This document shows positions 1-10,899 of a stretch of 64,000 nucleotides of DNA, piece after piece. The notes below the pieces were generated by a model. That model was not told where the DNA came from, did not search any database, and saw nothing but the letters and a program-made list of their open reading frames with translations. Position 1 is the first letter of the stretch. Every line of letters starts with the position of its first letter. The position numbers and the translations under genes were made by a program. Source of the DNA: Patagioenas fasciata (taxonomy: Eukaryota > Chordata > Aves > Columbiformes > Columbidae); contig NC_092541.1 of the NCBI RefSeq assembly GCF_037038585.1, positions 5,831,445 through 5,895,444 of the forward strand, written 5' to 3'.

Positions 1-175
1 ATCAGGAGGTCCAGAACTGGAGCCAGAGCTCCAGAGTTGGCCTCACCAGCGCTGACTAGAGAGGAAGGATCAGGTCCCTTGTTCCGCTGGAGATGCCCTT
101 CCTACTGCAGCCCAGGCTGCTGTTGGCCTTCCTTGCCATGAGGGTCCATTGCCACAGCAGACACAGGAACACCTC
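1..175 (-). mobile_element. CR1 LINE fragment (reverse transcriptase C-terminal part)
   Basis: Read on the minus strand, the peptide around MARKANSSLGCSRKGISSG followed by LILPLYSALVRPTLEL is the conserved CR1 pol region after the RT catalytic core. It is cut by the window start. Its duplicate at 46790-47220 shows more of the 3' part. It is old and has no intact reading frame. Confidence 0.75.
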
Positions 176-1849
176 AGAGCTGCTGAAACTGAGCGGGACA
201 CAGCAGTGAGTATTCAGGAGAAGCATCCCAGCTGCTTGTCCAGCTCTTCCTCTTCCCTCAGCATGCACCAGTGACCACTGTTGGAAAAGAGGACTCTAGG
301 TAGGAGATGTGGTTTTACCTCCTTTCCAAAATAAAATCCTTAAAGAGATAAAGTGTCCTCCTAGCCCTGCATCTGGGGATCAGTGAAAGCCTCAACATGT
401 GAGCAAGACCCGTCAGCCAGGCACTGGACAAGAGTTTCTGTTGAACGCCTTGAATTGTCTCCCTGCTCTTCACGTGTCTCCTCCAGCTTAGGGACTGACC
501 AGTGCGTTCCTGGGGGCTGGGGGGGAGTCCCTGTGTCCCTGTGGGTTCCCTGCCCAACAGAAAACTGCTGGTGGCTGTACTTTCAGGATGTGTCTTTCTG
601 GGATCTTATTTACTCCAGAAACAGGAAACTTTCAGCATTTTGAGGAACTCACTCACCTGAGCAAGTTCAGCAGAGGCCCCTGTAAGGGCGTGTGGAATGT
701 GAGAGCAGCTGGTTAGTGAACCAGCCTTAGGGAAGGCTGGCTGATCAAGTCCCTTTTCCTTTCAAAGGGAAGAACAAGGAAAAGGGAAAGCGATTAACAA
801 AGCCTACAATGACACCAGTTTCTCAGTAAGTGATAAGGGATGCAAGGAAGGAGACCAGAGCTCTGCAGCCTCCAATTGATGGGCCATTGAGAAACTGCAG
901 GTGTAGATTTCAAGTGGGACAGGCTGAGCTTTGTAAGTGACAGGAAGTGACAAGAGGAACATGAGGATTCTGGATGTTTGAGGGGGTTGTGCAGGACTAG
1001 AGAACACTTCTGAAGGCATGTGTAGGGGAAGGGTCAAAGGAGGAGGAAAGAGAAGACTGGGGAGGAACAAGGGGACTGAATAGAAAGGAGGAAGAAAATA
1101 GAAGTCGGTACCTGCACGTGAGGCAGGACTGCTCAGTGCATTTGTTGGGATGATCCCTATGCCTGACCACTACAGCTCCCCTGCTTTCTTATTAAATCCT
1201 TTCTTAACCATCCTTCTGTGTAACGTCCCCTGTTTGAGTGCCAGCAGTTGGGGAGAGTGGTGTGAAAGAGAGAACTGGGTGCCAGTAACTGGATGGACCG
1301 TGCTGTGTGCAGCAAGACCTCCAGCCAGCAGCTGGTGAAGAGACCTCTGCTCACAGGGTCTGTCAGTCTCTGTGTCAGCAACTGGAGGGACAACATCACA
1401 CATGATGTGTGAGAAGTCATTGGAGGGATCTCAGTGGTTTTTGGTGTTCTTTCTGAATTTAAGTTGATGCTCACGTGTGTTTGTGGAATTTTTTGCCATA
1501 TTGCAAACTTGCTTGCCCAGTGAGCAGGAGGAAAAGTTGTATCTAAAGCCAAAGCCAGCGGTGGGTAAGGTGGCCCAAGGCCAGCACATGACTGCTCAAC
1601 AGACTGATGCTACCAAGCTGTGGTAATGATTGAGGGATCCAAGAGTGTGGAAATAACTGTGAGACAAGTGGGTGATTGTTTGCATCTCTTTATCAGTGAA
1701 CATCAGACTGGCCATGCCAGGGAGAAGGGGGAGCCCCAGGCGCTGGGTCAGAGGGCCCTGGCTCCGGGCAGGGTTATGAGATGGGCTGAGGGCCCATGGC
1801 GATATTTGAGGGGTGCAGGAGTGCGGCTGTGCTGGTGACTCCAGAGGGT
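176..1849. other. Non-coding, conserved V1-upstream block
   Basis: I see no gene here. Positions about 300-1215 are shared with 15.75-16.66 kb, 47.3-48.25 kb and 62.7-63.64 kb, always upstream of a family-1 V segment, so this block belongs to the duplicated module. From about 1215 modules A and E carry roughly 2 kb that modules B and C lack; it includes the CR1 at 1850. Confidence 0.6.
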
Positions 1850-2290
1850 GAGGGGGTGTGTGTTTGCACTATGGAAATGTATGAGCCAGGCATCATGGAG
1901 ACAGTCCAATAAAGGGACACTGAAATGATGAAGAGGCTGAAGCATCTCTGACATGGTGATAGACCGAGAAGCCTGGGACTGCTCAGCACAGAGAAATCTC
2001 ACAGAGATCTCATCAGTGTCTACAATTGTCTGAAAGGAGGTTGTGAAGAACATGAAGCCAGGCTCTTCCCCATGGTGTCCAGTGACAGGACAAGAGGCAC
2101 CTGGCACAAAGGGAAACAGTGGAGACTCTGTCTGGACACCAGGAAACACTGTTTCACTGTGAGGGTGAGTGAGCTCTGGCACAGGATGTCCAGAGTGGTT
2201 GTGGAGTCTCCATCCTTGGAGAGCTTGCCTTCTTCAGTATCCCAAAGAGAAGCTGAGAAGAGAAAGATTTTTGGTGCTTCTAGCACTTGA
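1850..2290 (+). mobile_element. CR1 LINE 3' fragment
   Basis: The order of phrases (tgaagcatctctgacatgg, gaagcctgggactgctcag, tgacaggacaagaggcacc, ctctggcacaggatgtccag) is the CR1 3' region, heavily diverged and lacking the terminal ATTCTGTG-type repeat. Boundaries are approximate. Confidence 0.7.
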
Positions 2291-3690
2291 CTGCAGGATG
2301 AGGAGCCAGATGGAGCCAAACTCTGCTGGAGCACATTGCAAAAGGCAATGGACCTGGTTGGGAACAGGGAAAACTCCTCCTAGAAACTTGGAACTGTGAT
2401 TTTTTAATTATAAAGGTGGAGCATGGGTGGAGATGGATCTCAGTTAGAATGAGACTCTGACTCCACAGAATGTTGATTAAAATATTGGAGATAAGAGTGT
2501 AAAAGGGGATGGCACAGGTGATGTGATGCCCTTTCAATTGTGGGATCCCTGAGTTATGGAGCATAATGTGGAGCTCAAATTGGGTTTTAGCACATAGTGC
2601 AAATCCCAGCCATGCAGAGATTTGCTGGTACTGTCATCTTTTCAGTTTTCATGGGACATTCTTAGAAATACACCACTCCTAATTTCTAGTGTTGAGTGAA
2701 AGGACATTTATATGAAAGACCAGTGCATCAATCCCAGATCAACACAAGGATGTGTTTGTGGCAACATTGCCAAATTCGTCAGGTGATCTATACAGCTCAG
2801 CACAACACAGGCCTATGCCTGCTCAGGTCAGGTTAACTTAACGATAATGAGCAGTTTGTTAGCTCTGCCATTACTGGTGCCTGGTATCATTTGGAAAGTG
2901 AATGGGAGTAGGGGTCCCCACCTGCAGTACCCCCACCCCTTCACATGCCCTTTCAGCTCTGGGGTGCAAGGCTACCCCATTCCCAGCCCTCACAGTGCAG
3001 CACTCCAATGGGTGCCCCATGTGCTCCCTGGGAATCGGGGGTGACCTACTGGTCCCTCACCCTGTTCCCTGGTGACCCCTCACCCTTTTCCCTAGACTAG
3101 GAGTACATTGTCCTTGTCACCTCTGAGTTTGTGGAACCCAGCAACCCCACTAGAGCCAGGTTCCTCTCTCACACTGTGGATTTTCCCAGCAGAAACAGGA
3201 CACGGCCAGAACCCCTGGGCAACTCCACAGCAAAATAATCTCCTGGTTTGGAGGATTTGGGGGAGAGGTGTTGTACCCAGGTAGCTGAGGAAAGAAAGGG
3301 GAGAAGAGAGAGAAACAGAAGAGACTTCTGTTCCCAAAGGAAATAACAGTGTTGCCAGACAGCTGAGGATCCCAGAGGAAGATGTGAAACCTCCATGGGG
3401 AAAGAAACCTCTGATCTCCTAAATGACTCAGAAGTGTTTGTGCGGAATTGCAGGCGATTCCAGTTGGGGCTTTGAGAATTCCGCTGTGAGCTGACTGGGA
3501 ACAGCCCCTTCCCAGGACTGGGGCTCTCAGAGTGCCCAGGACCCCTCATTGTGGAAATGCTGACAAAGCCTTTGGCTGAGGGAGCCACAGGTGGTGCTGC
3601 TGGAGGAGGGAGAAACCCAGAAGGAGCATTTGAGGCACAGGAAGAACAGATCAGTTGTCTTCCCCACTTCTACATTTGCTCCCCCACCAG
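2291..3690. other. Non-coding, no recognised gene
   Basis: No recognised coding or repeat family. The stretch is present almost unchanged at about 49.67-51.07 kb in module E. The last 200 bases become similar to the sequence upstream of the other family-1 V segments. Confidence 0.5.
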
Positions 3691-3770
3691 AGTGGTTTCC
3701 GGTAGCTCTGGTATCTCGGGGCTGGGAGGTGCTTTTCTGACTCTCACTCAACAGGCAGGCTGCTCTCAGT
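3691..3770 (+). promoter_or_regulatory. Putative V1-1 promoter-proximal block
   Basis: About 80 bases ending at the leader ATG contain agtggtttccggtagctctg and gggctgggaggtgcttttct. The same block precedes all family-1 leaders (16977, 28665, 51072) and the window end (63948). Conservation and position suggest a promoter; no TATA box is visible. Confidence 0.45.
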
Positions 3771-4965
3771 ATGCACCTCGGGTATCTCGTCCTCACTGCC
3801 TTTCTGGGGCAACTGCTGGGTAAGTCCTGGATTTTCCTCAACACATTCTTTCTTCTCCTGTGGAAACCCTCACCAGCCGTATCAGGTCCATATGGGAAAA
3901 TAATCTTGAATTATAGGAAAAGATTGGGACACATTAGCTCACATTTGTGGTTTTACATTGGCTCTCTCAAGGTGTTTTTACTGTTCAAAAGGGGAGAGAT
4001 CTCAGACCTCTTCTCCTGCATTCTGTTGCCTTCAATCCATCTCTCTCTGTCACTCTTCTCTGATCCACATGCTGTCTTCATGGGAGATCTCAGCTGTCTC
4101 TACACTCTCACATTTCTCCATTTTCAACAGAAATTAGCAGATCTTGTCAAAGCTGCCCCAAGGACTATAAAGCTCTCATGAGATTGACATTAATAGGGTT
4201 TCCATTCTGCCTCCTGGCTGGCACATCAGCCATGGCTCCCAGTTTTCTCCTTTTTGTTGTTGTCACAGCCAGGGTTCCCTTATTTCGGGCTCAGCATTCT
4301 ATACACTCAGGGAGCCAGGAGCCCTCTAAGAGAAGTATGGGGAAGAAAGATAATTTTTTTTTCTATAGCTCCATGGATGGCTCTGCCTGCTGCAGGGGTG
4401 CTGGTACCTAACCATGAAGGTCAGGCATGACAGGCTGTTCCCTGGTCCTCTGGGCAGTAGGAGCAGGGACACAGAACAGCTCTCCTCAGAATCCACACTT
4501 GCCTGTGAGCTCCAGCCTCCTGCCCAGAACTACTGTCCACCTCCCTTTCCCCAGGCATAAGGATTTTCCTGTAGGGTAAGGGACAAGGAGTCTGCTTCAG
4601 CAGGGTTTTCCATCCATTCTTGATTTTCTTCCCAGAGCCCTTCCCTGCAGAGTTCCTGACCTTCACTTTCTTCCAGGCACCATGGGGCAGGTCACCGTCA
4701 CCCAGCAAGAAGGACAAGTCACAGTGAAGCAGAGAGACACCTTCCAAACTACCTGCACATACCAGACCTCCAACTTTTATGGCTTGCTCTGGTACCAGCA
4801 GAGGAAAGGCCAAGCTCCCCAGCTGATCTCCTATCACGCAAGATCTGGCCTCAAGCGCAGCGACCATTTCAGCACAACTCTGAACACCACGGGGAAATAC
4901 AGCGTCCTGCAGGTGGAGGAAGTCGAGGTGTCTGACAGTGCCTTGTACCTCTGTGCTGTGCAAGA
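3771..4965 (+). CDS. TRAV: T-cell receptor alpha V segment, family 1, copy 1 (V1-1)
   Basis: Germline V segment encoding the leader and variable domain of a T-cell receptor alpha (possibly delta) chain. The leader exon is 3771-3819 ([16 protein letters not shown] plus one base), with donor gtaagt. The 857-base intron ends in ttccag and the V exon is 4677-4965. The split codon restores Gly17. Immunoglobulin V-set landmarks are Cys43, Trp55 in LLWYQQ, and Cys109 after SDSALYL; an N-glycosylation sequon NTT lies at 86-88. The germline CDR3 starts CAVQ. CDR1 contains TSNFYG and CDR2 lies near SYHARSG. A Met at residue 19 (MGQVTV) is inside the V exon and is not the start. The exon abuts a 23-spacer recombination signal, as TRAV segments do. 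The CAV end favours TRAV over TRDV, but a combined alpha/delta V is possible. No break is seen. Confidence 0.95.
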
Positions 4966-5004
4966 CACCCTGGTGCAGGGAGCTTCCTTGGCTGTGCAAG
5001 AACC
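4966..5004 (+). other. 23-RSS of V1-1
   Basis: Heptamer CACCCTG (4966-4972), spacer of exactly 23 bases, and nonamer GCAAGAACC (4996-5004). CAC and the AA core of the nonamer are kept; heptamer positions 4-6 differ from the consensus CACAGTG. This is the substrate side for RAG joining to a 12-RSS J segment. Confidence 0.9.
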
Positions 5005-6039
5005 CCAGGGAGGGAGGGGTTGTGTCTGTGCAAGGCTGAGCTTGTGGGATGGGGCCCTGAGCTGTGCCCTGGCAGTGCTGCTTCCCCTGTGCCCCCAGGG
5101 ATCTGCAGGGGAAGATCCTGTGATGTCATGTTTTCTGTCATCATTTATGCACGCATGATATTCAATATTCTCATATCACAGTAGGCGAAGACAGTATCCT
5201 CTCCTTGTCAATGCATGGGAAGCTCCAGTTTCTGGTGAAGTGCAAGCAGCACACATGAACATTTGTATTAATATATTAACAATTTGTTCATCTGCTCATA
5301 ACCACAGGAACATCTGTCCTCTGCAACACTATCTGGTTTAGTCTTTTCTTGAGATGGAAAAACCTTAAAACTGGTTCCATTGTAATATTCCCCTCTTGAT
5401 CTTCAGCCATTGCAGTTGATGTTAAGAGGTGCTGTAACTTTTCTTTCCCCTCTTGTGACAGATTCACACCAGCCCCCCCCCCAGCCAAACCAGCAGCATT
5501 TTGGCCCAGGCTCCAGAGGAGGTAGAGGCCTGAGCTGCAGCCAGGCCAATAACTCCTTTTAGGAAACCTACAAGGAAGCAGAATAGCAAACGAACACTGA
5601 CAAATTGTGGGTGCACGAATCTCATACAGACCTTTCCCACTGTCTGCAATTTGTCCAGGAGTCAACCACCTTATTCTACAAATATGACAGCCTGAGTGAG
5701 CCCACTTTGAGCTCTCTCTGCTAAATAAGTTGGCTGTACAGCAAAGGTTTTACTGCTCACAGGTCAGTGGATGGTCACAGTTTAAATTTCTGATTAATCA
5801 TTTACCTGAAGTAAATGCACACTAAATATAATGAATCATCTAGAAGTATACACTTGTGTTATTTTTTATACACTCCCTGCTTCATGTTACTTAGTAAGCT
5901 GAATTTGCTGCATTTCTTAAGCATGAGACATCCATGGGTCTTCATTCCCCTGTTCTCCCTGGGGAGGCAGCAAAAGGCTCAGCCTCATTTCAGCAGGTGT
6001 CTCGTCTCTGCCACTGGAACAGGAGGTTGAGGGAAGGTT
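5005..6039. other. Intergenic, partly shared between modules
   Basis: No gene recognised. The first 170 bases after the RSS stay nearly identical behind every family-1 segment. The part from about 5930 (gacatccatgggtcttcatt) is shared with 19.08 kb, 30.5 kb and 53.3 kb. Confidence 0.5.
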
Positions 6040-6569
6040 TCCTCCCCCTCTACTCTGCCCTGATGGGTCCACACCTGGACTAATGTGTCCAATTCTGATT
6101 TCCCAGGTTTAAGAAGGACAAGGAATTACTGGAGATAGTCCAGCGGAGGGACACGGAGATGATGAGGGAGCTGGAGCATCTTTTTTATGAGGAGAGACTG
6201 TGAGAGCTGTGTCTGTTCAGCCTGGAGAAAAGAAGGCTGAGAGGGGATCTTATTCATACTTATAAGTATCTCAAGCCTGGGTGTCAAGATGATTGGGCCA
6301 GACTCTTTTAGGTGGTGTTCAATGATGAGAGGCAATGGACACCAACTGAAACACAGGAGGTTCTATCTAAACATGAGGAGAAACTTCTTTACTTTGAGGG
6401 TGCCAGAGCCCTGAAACAATCTGCCCTGAGAAGCTGTTGAGTCTCTTTCTCTGGAGATATTCAAAACCCGCTTGGACACAATCCTGTGTGATCTGCTCTG
6501 GTGACCATGCTTTAGCAGGTGGGTTGGAGTAGACAATCCCTGCAACCCCAGCCATTCTGTGATTCTGTC
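6040..6569 (+). mobile_element. CR1 LINE 3' end
   Basis: Starts in the region coding for LYSALVRPH-type peptide (ctctactctgccctgatggg) and runs through ttcagcctggagaaaagaag and ggaggttctatctaaacatg to the CR1 terminal repeat ccattctgtgattctgt. It is 5' truncated, as most CR1 copies are. Confidence 0.88.
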
Positions 6570-6935
6570 ATCATCACCCCAAGGAATCTATGTAGACATT
6601 CTGTTTCCTAGTGGGAGCTGGTCAGTTCCTTCTGCTCATATTGTGTAATGAACTGGTACTTGTGATAGCAAGTGTCCTGTGTCTGCTTGATCAGGAATGA
6701 ACTTCACAGTTCTCTTTCCTTAATGTGTCCCCTTGGAAGCTGTATGCCCCAGTCCCCAGGAAGGAAACACCAGGCAGCCAGTGACCTGAACCCATAGTAG
6801 GAGCTCCTGAGCTTCTAAATTTCAGATATAACTGGGTAGGCTAGACCAAGAAAGCAAGAGCAGGGAGGCAGGAGTGAGGATGACCCAGACCGAGCCTTGG
6901 TCAGGCAGTGCCCACACCAGCAAGGTGCAGGGGTG

Positions 6936-7240
6936 CAGAAGCCTGCGAGAAGCTTTTATGACCTCATTCTCTGCTGCAGGACAAAAATGGAGGGGCACGA
7001 GCAAACCAGGATATGGATGGGGTGTATGGAGGGCAAATATTTGATGCAGGCAATTCATGAATGGAACAGGGGAGAGGCTGTGTTGGACATGGTACTCACA
7101 AATGAAGAAGAACAGTTGGATGATGTAGAGTTCAAGGGCAGCCTTGCCTGCACTGGCCAAAAGGCTGTGGAGCTCAAGATCCTGCGAGCACTGACCAAGA
7201 CAAACAGGACGACTACTGCCCTGGACTGCAGAAGAGCCCA
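6936..7240 (+). mobile_element. CR1 LINE fragment (endonuclease region of ORF2)
   Basis: The translated peptide around NRGEAVLDMVLTNEEEQLDD and VEFKGSLACTGQ followed by VELKILRALTKTNRTTT is the C-terminal part of the CR1 endonuclease domain. Similar copies lie at 31415 and 54350. The fragment is broken and not functional. Confidence 0.85.
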
Positions 7241-8119
7241 TCAGTCTTGTCTGGGACCTACCTGCTTGGCAGGGTGCAATGGGAAATGGTCCTGTAGCGC
7301 AGAGGGCACCAGGAGAGCTGGATGCTCCTCAAGAACATCCTCCTCAGAGCACAAGGATGGTCCTCTGCAATGTGGCAGCAGGGTGACACTGTGGGGTGCA
7401 ACCACAGCCCCATGGGGACACACATCCCCAAAACCCAGAAACCTACAGGCACAATCGTCCCCACTGTAAGCTGAGCAGATATGAAAGGATTAGGGTTACT
7501 TCTGCCCTGGTACCCAGCAGAGCCATAACTTGTTGTTTATGGTGCTGGGCCCACAGGGTTACAAGCAGAACATAAGGATCATGTTTATTTCCACCTGTGC
7601 CTGTACCTGTCCCTTTCCCCACGCTGAAGAGGGGACAACCCTTCCCTGGGCTTGTTTGCAGGGAAGGGAGGATGCCACTCTGTGCACCCCCTGCCCCATG
7701 GCTCCTCCTCACCATTTTGTGCCCAGACCCCTCTGAGGTGCTGAGTCTGCATCTCACACAGGGCTGCTGCTTCAGCTCCAAACATCCCCATGTTCACTAT
7801 AAACACAATTGTAACAGCATTAACATAGCATGAGTTTTCCTTATTTTTCCTTTGTTCTACCCTGTGTTTCCTGAAATAAGTTAATTCTTCAGGTGGGCTG
7901 GGACATTCAGCTAATTCCTCCTCACTTTCTCAATTCACCAGGAAAACCCCCTGGCCAAGTGTCCTATGACAGCCCTCCATGCCTGTGTGTGGGGCCAGCC
8001 AGGCATTTGGTCTCTTCTTCACTATCCTTTCTCTACAAAGGCATTTCCCACTGGGACCTGCTGACTACACCAAGTGTTTTGCACCAGGAGCTGCTGCTTT
8101 GTTTAGATTCCCTGGCTCT
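7241..8119. other. Intergenic, no recognised gene
   Basis: No gene seen. Module E carries about 225 extra bases (54872-55097) that are missing here at about 7486, so one copy has an indel. Confidence 0.5.
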
Positions 8120-8412
8120 CCTTAAATATGAAGCATGATGTTAATGGGATGGAATACTCTTATTGATCAGTTTGGATGTCAGTCAAGCTCTGTCCCATCT
8201 ATGCCCGCCTTCCTCGATGCCTCACACCTGTGGGCAGAGCACTCAGAATGTCCTTGGCTCTCAGACAAGAGCAATTAAAAATGTTAACTCTGTGCTGGGG
8301 TTGTTATCTCTTGTTCTCAAATCAAGTCCAAATAATGACTGTACTAACTATGAAAAAGAAAGGTTTCTAACTGCATGGAGAAAATGAACGTATTTTCAGT
8401 CAAATCAGCACA
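8120..8412 (+). mobile_element. Avian ERVL-type LTR, 3' part
   Basis: From ttaaatatgaagcatgatgt to aaatcagcaca this matches, in inverted orientation, the LTR at 38340-39088. The ending CAAATCAGCACA fits the terminal CA of that family. The 5' half is not recognisable. In module E most of it is deleted. Confidence 0.65.
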
Positions 8413-8880
8413 GCTATGAAGAAAGAGAAGGCAGTAGAGATGATTCTATATCCTTCAGATGCCAGGAGTCCCAAGCTATAATATGTGCTGTCAAACAGGC
8501 AGCTCCAATCAGGGCACACCACAACACATGGATCCTGCTCATGGAAGTGTGATTTTTGGTCCATCAAGCCTTTAGAAGATTTTTATAAAAGAAAACATCT
8601 CTATTAATCATTTCTGCTATGAAACAGGAAAAGTGTCCGCATTCTTACTACATTTTAGACACAGGCAAGGACACCCAGAGAATGTAACCACAGGCACGGA
8701 GCAGGAGCTGCCTCCAGGCTCATCAGTTACAATGGACTGGATCAATTTTGCCTCTGGTCGAGGGATCTGTGCAGTGCAACATTGCCCTGAAGGGCAAACT
8801 CTGCATATAGCACAGCACAGCAGAGGACAAAGCCTCCTCAGTAATCTGTCATATGGATCATTAACTCCTTGATGTTCGGG
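8413..8880. other. Non-coding segment absent from module E
   Basis: No gene seen. From within the preceding LTR (about 8187) to about 8825 this sequence is missing in module E, where gtcagtcaag at about 55798 joins almost directly to cagtaatctgtcatatgg. Confidence 0.6.
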
Positions 8881-8884
8881 GATC

Positions 8885-9130
8885 TCTGGCTGAGGGTGAT
8901 GGCACCCTGACAGTTGTTTTCATCATGAGGACAAATATCAGCTCTCGGACCTGCTCAGAGCAGCTTTCACATCCTTGTTTCTTGGGGTCTACATCAAGGG
9001 GTTGGGCAGGGGATTAAGAACCCTGTAAAGAATGGCCACTGCTCTGCCTGGTTCAAGGCAGCTTCCATGTAGGTGAACAAATACGGGCCATAGAAACAGG
9101 CCACAGCAATGAAATCAGAAGCACAGGGTG
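8885..9130 (-). pseudogene. Olfactory receptor pseudogene fragment (TM6-TM7)
   Basis: On the minus strand one frame reads CASDFIAVACFYGPYLFTYM, resembling the receptor TM6 and third extracellular region. A shifted frame then reads AVAILYRVLNPLPNPLM, the TM7 PxLNP motif, followed by a stop and RNKDVKAAL, the normal receptor tail. The frameshift, the in-frame stop and the missing first two thirds make it a pseudogene. The duplicate is at 55860-56105. Receptor genes next to TRA V segments are known from mammals, so the context fits. Confidence 0.75.
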
Positions 9131-9796
9131 AGACAGCTCAGTGCCTGCATTCTGCAAAGCAGAGCCACAGGGTAATTTAAATCACCATTAAATAAAACAA
9201 CCTCAGGCAACAAGGACCACAATTTGAAGTGTAAAACCTGCATGGATCCTGTATTCCTTTCCCACCGTTTCAAGATCTCCTCAGTTGCGCAGTCAAGCCG
9301 GGGGTCATGCTAAGAGCCAGTGGCAGCACTCTAGCAGTGCTTTGCAGAAGGGCTTACTCGTCTGTCAGGATACTGTCATTCCTCCCTCTTCATCAAGGAC
9401 AATTACAGATGGTATCATCAATGTGAAGGACTTGAAGTACCTTGCAGTTGTTGCAAGATTTAGTGCAATAAGGTTAGGAAGTGCAATTCTTCTGCTTTTA
9501 AAGACAGATATTAAGAGAACAACTAGGGGGGAAAGATTTCAGACATGCAAGTGAAATGCCCTTGTGAAGCTTTTGGCATCAGAGATATGCTTCATGAGCC
9601 TTAATTCCCTTTTGCATGAAGGACATGAGTGTACAGATTTCCATCTTTCCACCTGTACGGTAGAAAAAAATAGAGAAGGATCCCCTTGTGCCCTCACCCC
9701 CTTCCACTCCAGAGTATCACGCTGCTTCTTTGGCAGATTGGGGAGTTTCCACACAGGGAAGGACCACATAGAGGCCAGAATTCAATGCAGCAGAAC
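9131..9796. other. Intergenic downstream of keratin A
   Basis: No gene recognised. About 9280-9560 is shared with 21.1-21.4 kb and 56.25-56.53 kb, so it belongs to the keratin-carrying part of the module. Confidence 0.5.
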
Positions 9797-9802
9797 TTTA
9801 AT
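9797..9802 (-). terminator. Poly(A) signal of keratin A
   Basis: ATTAAA on the minus strand, about 330 bases after the keratin stop codon. The same motif in the same place serves keratins B (22381) and C (56772), so the 3'UTR is about 350 bases. Confidence 0.7.
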
Positions 9803-10134
9803 GCATAAAAGAGAGAAACAAAGTCACTGCAAGTGGAGGACAGCAGTGCAGGAATCCCCAGAGGAATCCACAAGTCTGCAGTCCATGGTCATTAAGAAGT
9901 TTGTGCATGATGTTCATCTGCCTGCCCCATAGAGGGAGAGAAGACAGCTGATCCCCAGCAGGCTGGACCTGGGGGAACCTTTTGGCCAAGAGGAACCAAA
10001 GGAAACAAAGAAAAAGGTAAAAAAGGTAAAGCCATTCAGCTCTACTGAAAACACAGCCAGTATCTCAGTCCTTTGTCCAGCACCATGTTTTGAGTTCCTT
10101 AAGGTGTCTCCCTGGGCCCTTCCCAGATTCTTTA

Positions 10135-10437
10135 TCAGCGCAGGTACCTTCTGCCAAAGTAGCGGGCGGAAATGCCAGAGAGGTCACAGCAGCCAGAGTT
10201 GATGGGCACTCCATCACAGCTGAGGATTCTGCCAACAGCAGCAGAGGTGGAGGAGCCCACAACGGTGTTCTGTGGGAAGGAGCTGAGGATGGGGCCGGGC
10301 AGGGTCACCACCACAGGGGAGGGCTCGATGACAACTCTGGAGTCCTGGCACTGCCTGACACAGGGCTCATTGCAGCTGTTGGCCAGCGGGGTCGGACCAC
10401 AGGGCTGGCAGGGCAGGCACTGGTCATAGCAGGACAT
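10135..10437 (-). CDS. Feather beta-keratin A
   Basis: A complete 100-residue avian feather (corneous beta) keratin, a structural protein of feather barbs and barbules. The Cys-rich head begins [20 protein letters not shown]. The central beta-sheet core contains [19 protein letters not shown]. The Gly/Tyr tail ends with RYFGRRYLR. The usual family length is about 97-100 residues. The coding sequence lies in exon 2, whose 5' end at 10458 follows a ctctcccag acceptor; a 5'UTR intron spans 10459-10816. The donor here reads ATAAGT where keratin C has GTAAGT, so splicing of the UTR intron may fail even though the protein is intact. The gene lies opposite the V segments, between V1-1 and V2-1. It has its own TATA box and poly(A) signal. 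Confidence 0.95.
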   Translation of the reverse strand: MSCYDQCLPCQPCGPTPLANSCNEPCVRQCQDSRVVIEPSPVVVTLPGPILSSFPQNTVVGSSTSAAVGRILSCDGVPINSGCCDLSGISARYFGRRYLR

Positions 10438-10816
10438 GTCTTGAGACCGGAGGTTCACCTGGGAGAGAAGGCAGGGAGAAAGCAGAGCATAAAAGTAGAT
10501 AAGAAGTAGCCTGGTTACCCTCTCAAAAAGCAGCCAAGGCCACTACTGAGTGGGCAGCTGGAAGACATGCCAGGCGGTGCACAACCTTCACTGCCCTACA
10601 AGGAGCCTCACAGCACAGGGCAGCTCTCTCTTAGTGAAAAACCAAAACGCCCCTCTGCCACCTCCCAGCCTCTCTCTAAGCAGAACTTCTCACCCCTTCC
10701 ATCTCCCATGATAAGGAGATGCAAAGCTGAGGAAAGGACACAGCCAATATGAGCAGAGATGTCCATCAGTAACAGATGTCAAGTTGGAAGAGAATCAGAA
10801 GGGACTTCATACTTAT

Positions 10817-10850
10817 CTGGTTCCCAAGAGGAAGAAGGCAAGGGAAATGG
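10817..10850 (-). other. Predicted non-coding exon 1 of keratin A with mutated donor
   Basis: About 30 bases downstream of the TATA box the minus strand reads to GGGAACCAG and then ATAAGTATG. In the duplicate (57792) the same place reads GGGAACCAG then GTAAGTATG. The transcription start is inferred from TATA spacing. Confidence 0.5.
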
Positions 10851-10876
10851 ATGAGAGAGCAGGGACTTGGGCTGCC

Positions 10877-10883
10877 TTTTATA
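10877..10883 (-). promoter_or_regulatory. TATA box of keratin A
   Basis: TATAAAA within GGCAGGTATAAAAGGCAGCC on the minus strand, repeated almost exactly in front of keratin B, C and the pseudogene. Confidence 0.85.
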
Positions 10884-10899
10884 CCTGCCCTTCATTGCC

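Noticed and set aside
3680-3705. CTCF-like word CCACCAGAGTGG upstream of V1-1 and V1-4
   Set aside because: Departs from the core in its right half and is not kept before V1-2 and V1-3 (ccccccagagtgg).
4931-4945. Cryptic heptamer (reverse CACTGTC) inside framework 3 of family 1, possible V replacement site
   Set aside because: One heptamer-like word with no nonamer at 12 or 23 bases; expected by chance.
4677-4965. Immunoglobulin light-chain V rather than TCR alpha V
   Set aside because: The 23-spacer RSS would also fit IGLV, but [14 protein letters not shown] with the CAV ending and the split leader [16 protein letters not shown] fit TRAV better, and the PRRGDAAVYYCAV family in the same array matches bird TRAV. 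It remains an inference from memory.
4682-5158. Taking MGQVTVTQQ as the start of a 158-residue protein
   Set aside because: That Met is residue 19, inside the V exon behind a splice acceptor; the true leader is 3771-3819, and the RSS interrupts the gene at 4966.
10090-10509. Plus-strand frame of 139 codons opposite keratin A (repeated opposite keratins B and C)
   Set aside because: Shadow of the keratin coding strand; it shows no domain and the minus strand has TATA box, splice sites and poly(A) signal.
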